Below are positions 8,161-8,443 of a stretch of 8,443 nt of DNA, piece after piece. Under the pieces are notes generated by a model. That model was given only the letters and a program-made list of their open reading frames with translations, searched no databases and had not been told where the DNA came from. The translations under genes were made by a program, and so were the position numbers. Position 1 is the first letter of the stretch. Each line of letters opens with the position of its first letter. Source of the stretch: Bacilli bacterium (lineage in GTDB: Bacteria > Bacillota_I > Bacilli_A > RFN20 > CAG-288); the NCBI GenBank assembly GCA_022774485.1, contig JALFLX010000096.1:1-8443 (forward strand), written 5' to 3'.

Positions 8161-8186
8161 TTCATAACGTGCTTCATCCGATTCAT
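8157..8186 (-). CDS. Possible tiny upstream ORF coupled to the lipoprotein gene
   Basis: In a different frame from the lipoprotein gene, ATG codons at 8186, 8177 and 8165 all lead to one TGA at 8159-8157. The longest peptide is MNRMKHVMK; the ATG at 8177 gives MKHVMK. The TGA overlaps the lipoprotein ATG in an ATGA arrangement, a classic layout for translational coupling. AAAGGA (8193-8188) lies ten bases before the ATG at 8177 and is the only good ribosome binding site near here, since the main ATG has none. This may be a translated leader that delivers ribosomes to the lipoprotein start, or an accident of a 17-base duplication. There is no direct evidence that the peptide matters. Confidence 0.4.
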   Translation of the reverse strand: MNRMKHVMK

Positions 8187-8187
8187 T

Positions 8188-8193
8188 TCCTTT
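8188..8193 (-). promoter_or_regulatory. Shine-Dalgarno site upstream of the operon
   Basis: AAAGGA reads 5' to 3' from 8193 to 8188. Its distance is 10 bases to the ATG at 8177, 22 to the ATG at 8165 and 27 to the lipoprotein ATG at 8160. It therefore suits the tiny upstream ORF, not the lipoprotein start directly. Confidence 0.55.
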
Positions 8194-8200
8194 CTTTTGC

Positions 8201-8276
8201 TGTTGTGCCCGGGGATGAAATACATATCAATGTATCCGGGATAAAACATTCTTTCTAATAATCTCGCTCCACAACA
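8201..8276 (-). promoter_or_regulatory. Structured 5' leader, riboswitch-like fold
   Basis: On the mRNA, UGUUGUG (8276-8270) pairs with CACAACA (8207-8201). Directly adjoining, CCCGG (8240-8236) pairs with CCGGG (8212-8208). Inside that, AUACAU (8235-8230) pairs with AUGUAU (8225-8220) around a UGAU loop. A 29-base internal strand lies on the 5' side and a seven-base bulge, UUCAUCC, on the 3' side. The fold ends seven bases before the AAAGGA ribosome binding site. It does not match any riboswitch class I can identify. It could regulate translation or protect the 5' end; a protein operator at the inner palindrome is another option. Confidence 0.5.
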
Positions 8277-8307
8277 ATTAAGCGAATATTATTCCCCCTG
8301 CAACGAA

Positions 8308-8335
8308 ATTATGTCCTTTCAATTACTCCTTTCAA
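8308..8335 (-). promoter_or_regulatory. Sigma-A-type promoter of the operon
   Basis: TTGAAA (8335-8330, five of six to TTGACA) and CATAAT (8313-8308, five of six to TATAAT) are 16 bases apart on the minus strand. Transcription would start near 8301 and give a leader of about 140 bases before the lipoprotein ATG. The -35 lies in a tandem repeat, ATTGAAAGGA at 8336-8327 and again at 8323-8314. A short inverted repeat, GAATA-A-TATTC (8294-8284), falls just after the predicted start, where an operator could sit. Confidence 0.5.
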
Positions 8336-8376
8336 TCGAGATAATCAGCAATGTTGAAGATAAACAAATATTACAA

Positions 8377-8400
8377 AGGAAACCTAATATTAGGCTCCCT
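8377..8400 (-). terminator. Palindromic hairpin, possible terminator of the upstream gene
   Basis: The core CCTAATATTAGG (8383-8394) is a perfect 12-base palindrome. The flanks AGG and CCT extend it to 24 bases with two mismatched positions. On the minus strand it is followed by a T-rich but broken tract (TTTGTAATATTTG). It begins 13 bases after a possible stop codon at 8416-8414 and lies upstream of the operon promoter, as expected for a terminator of the preceding gene. It could also be a protein-binding palindrome or a dispersed repeat. Confidence 0.4.
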
Positions 8401-8413
8401 CAGATACACAAGA

Positions 8414-8443
8414 TTAAACACCGCTATAGGCGCTGAATCCACC
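8414..8443 (-). CDS. Possible 3' end of an upstream gene (partial)
   Basis: From the right edge, one minus-strand frame reads nine codons (GGFSAYSGV) and then TAA at 8416-8414, 13 bases before the hairpin at 8377-8400. The only support is the stop placed just ahead of a terminator-like palindrome. A second minus-strand frame stays open to 8371, so the frame choice is uncertain. Too little is present to suggest a function. Confidence 0.22.
   Translation of the reverse strand, partial: GGFSAYSGV

Noticed and set aside
7730..8167. A 145-codon plus-strand ORF opposite the lipoprotein N-terminus
   Set aside because: It mirrors the Big_2 repeats and signal peptide codons in antisense; Ser/Thr/Val-rich, with no motif.
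8281..8322. Small ORF starting TTG after AAAGGAG, reading MKGHNFVAGGIIFA
   Set aside because: It overlaps the predicted -10 element and needs a rare start codon only three bases from the SD.

Overview
This AT-rich window fits an anaerobic, low-G+C Gram-positive bacterium, most likely an uncultured gut Bacillota or Mollicutes relative. The evidence is typical Bacillota lipoprotein signal peptides, SD-led genes packed tightly into an operon, Big_2-type surface modules, and a GH3 enzyme with the domain order seen in rumen and gut Firmicutes. TGA is used as a stop (the GH3 gene ends in TGA), so the mycoplasma code does not apply. The species cannot be named from the sequence.

All four convincing genes lie on the minus strand and read right to left as one operon. 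In transcription order they are: (1) 8160-5965, a 731-residue lipoprotein with five Big_2 Ig-like modules and two copies of an unrecognised ~140-residue beta-rich domain; (2) 5948-5526, a 140-residue four-helix membrane protein of unknown role; (3) 5515-2456, a 1019-residue glycoside hydrolase family 3 protein with swapped catalytic domains and a membrane helix at each end; (4) 2422-770, a 550-residue lipoprotein with a right-handed parallel beta-helix. Gaps between genes are 16, 10 and 33 bases. A sigma-A-like promoter (8308-8335) leads into a ~140-base leader that can fold into a compact structure next to the ribosome binding site.

The inferred role is a cell-surface glycan-handling set: a glycan-binding or display lipoprotein, an unknown membrane partner, an anchored exo-glycosidase and an anchored beta-helix protein of the kind that includes polysaccharide lyases and hydrolases. 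No transporter or dedicated regulator is present, so imported products would need genes elsewhere.

The left ~640 bases are very AT-rich and hold no supportable gene. Two related 24-base palindromic hairpins flank the operon: 606-629 beyond its 3' end, and 8377-8400 upstream of its promoter, where it may terminate a gene entering from the right edge. The most intriguing features are the leader RNA, with a possible pseudoknot onto a start codon and a tiny coupled upstream ORF, and the duplicated WYYL/YLRYQP/QIKFK domain.
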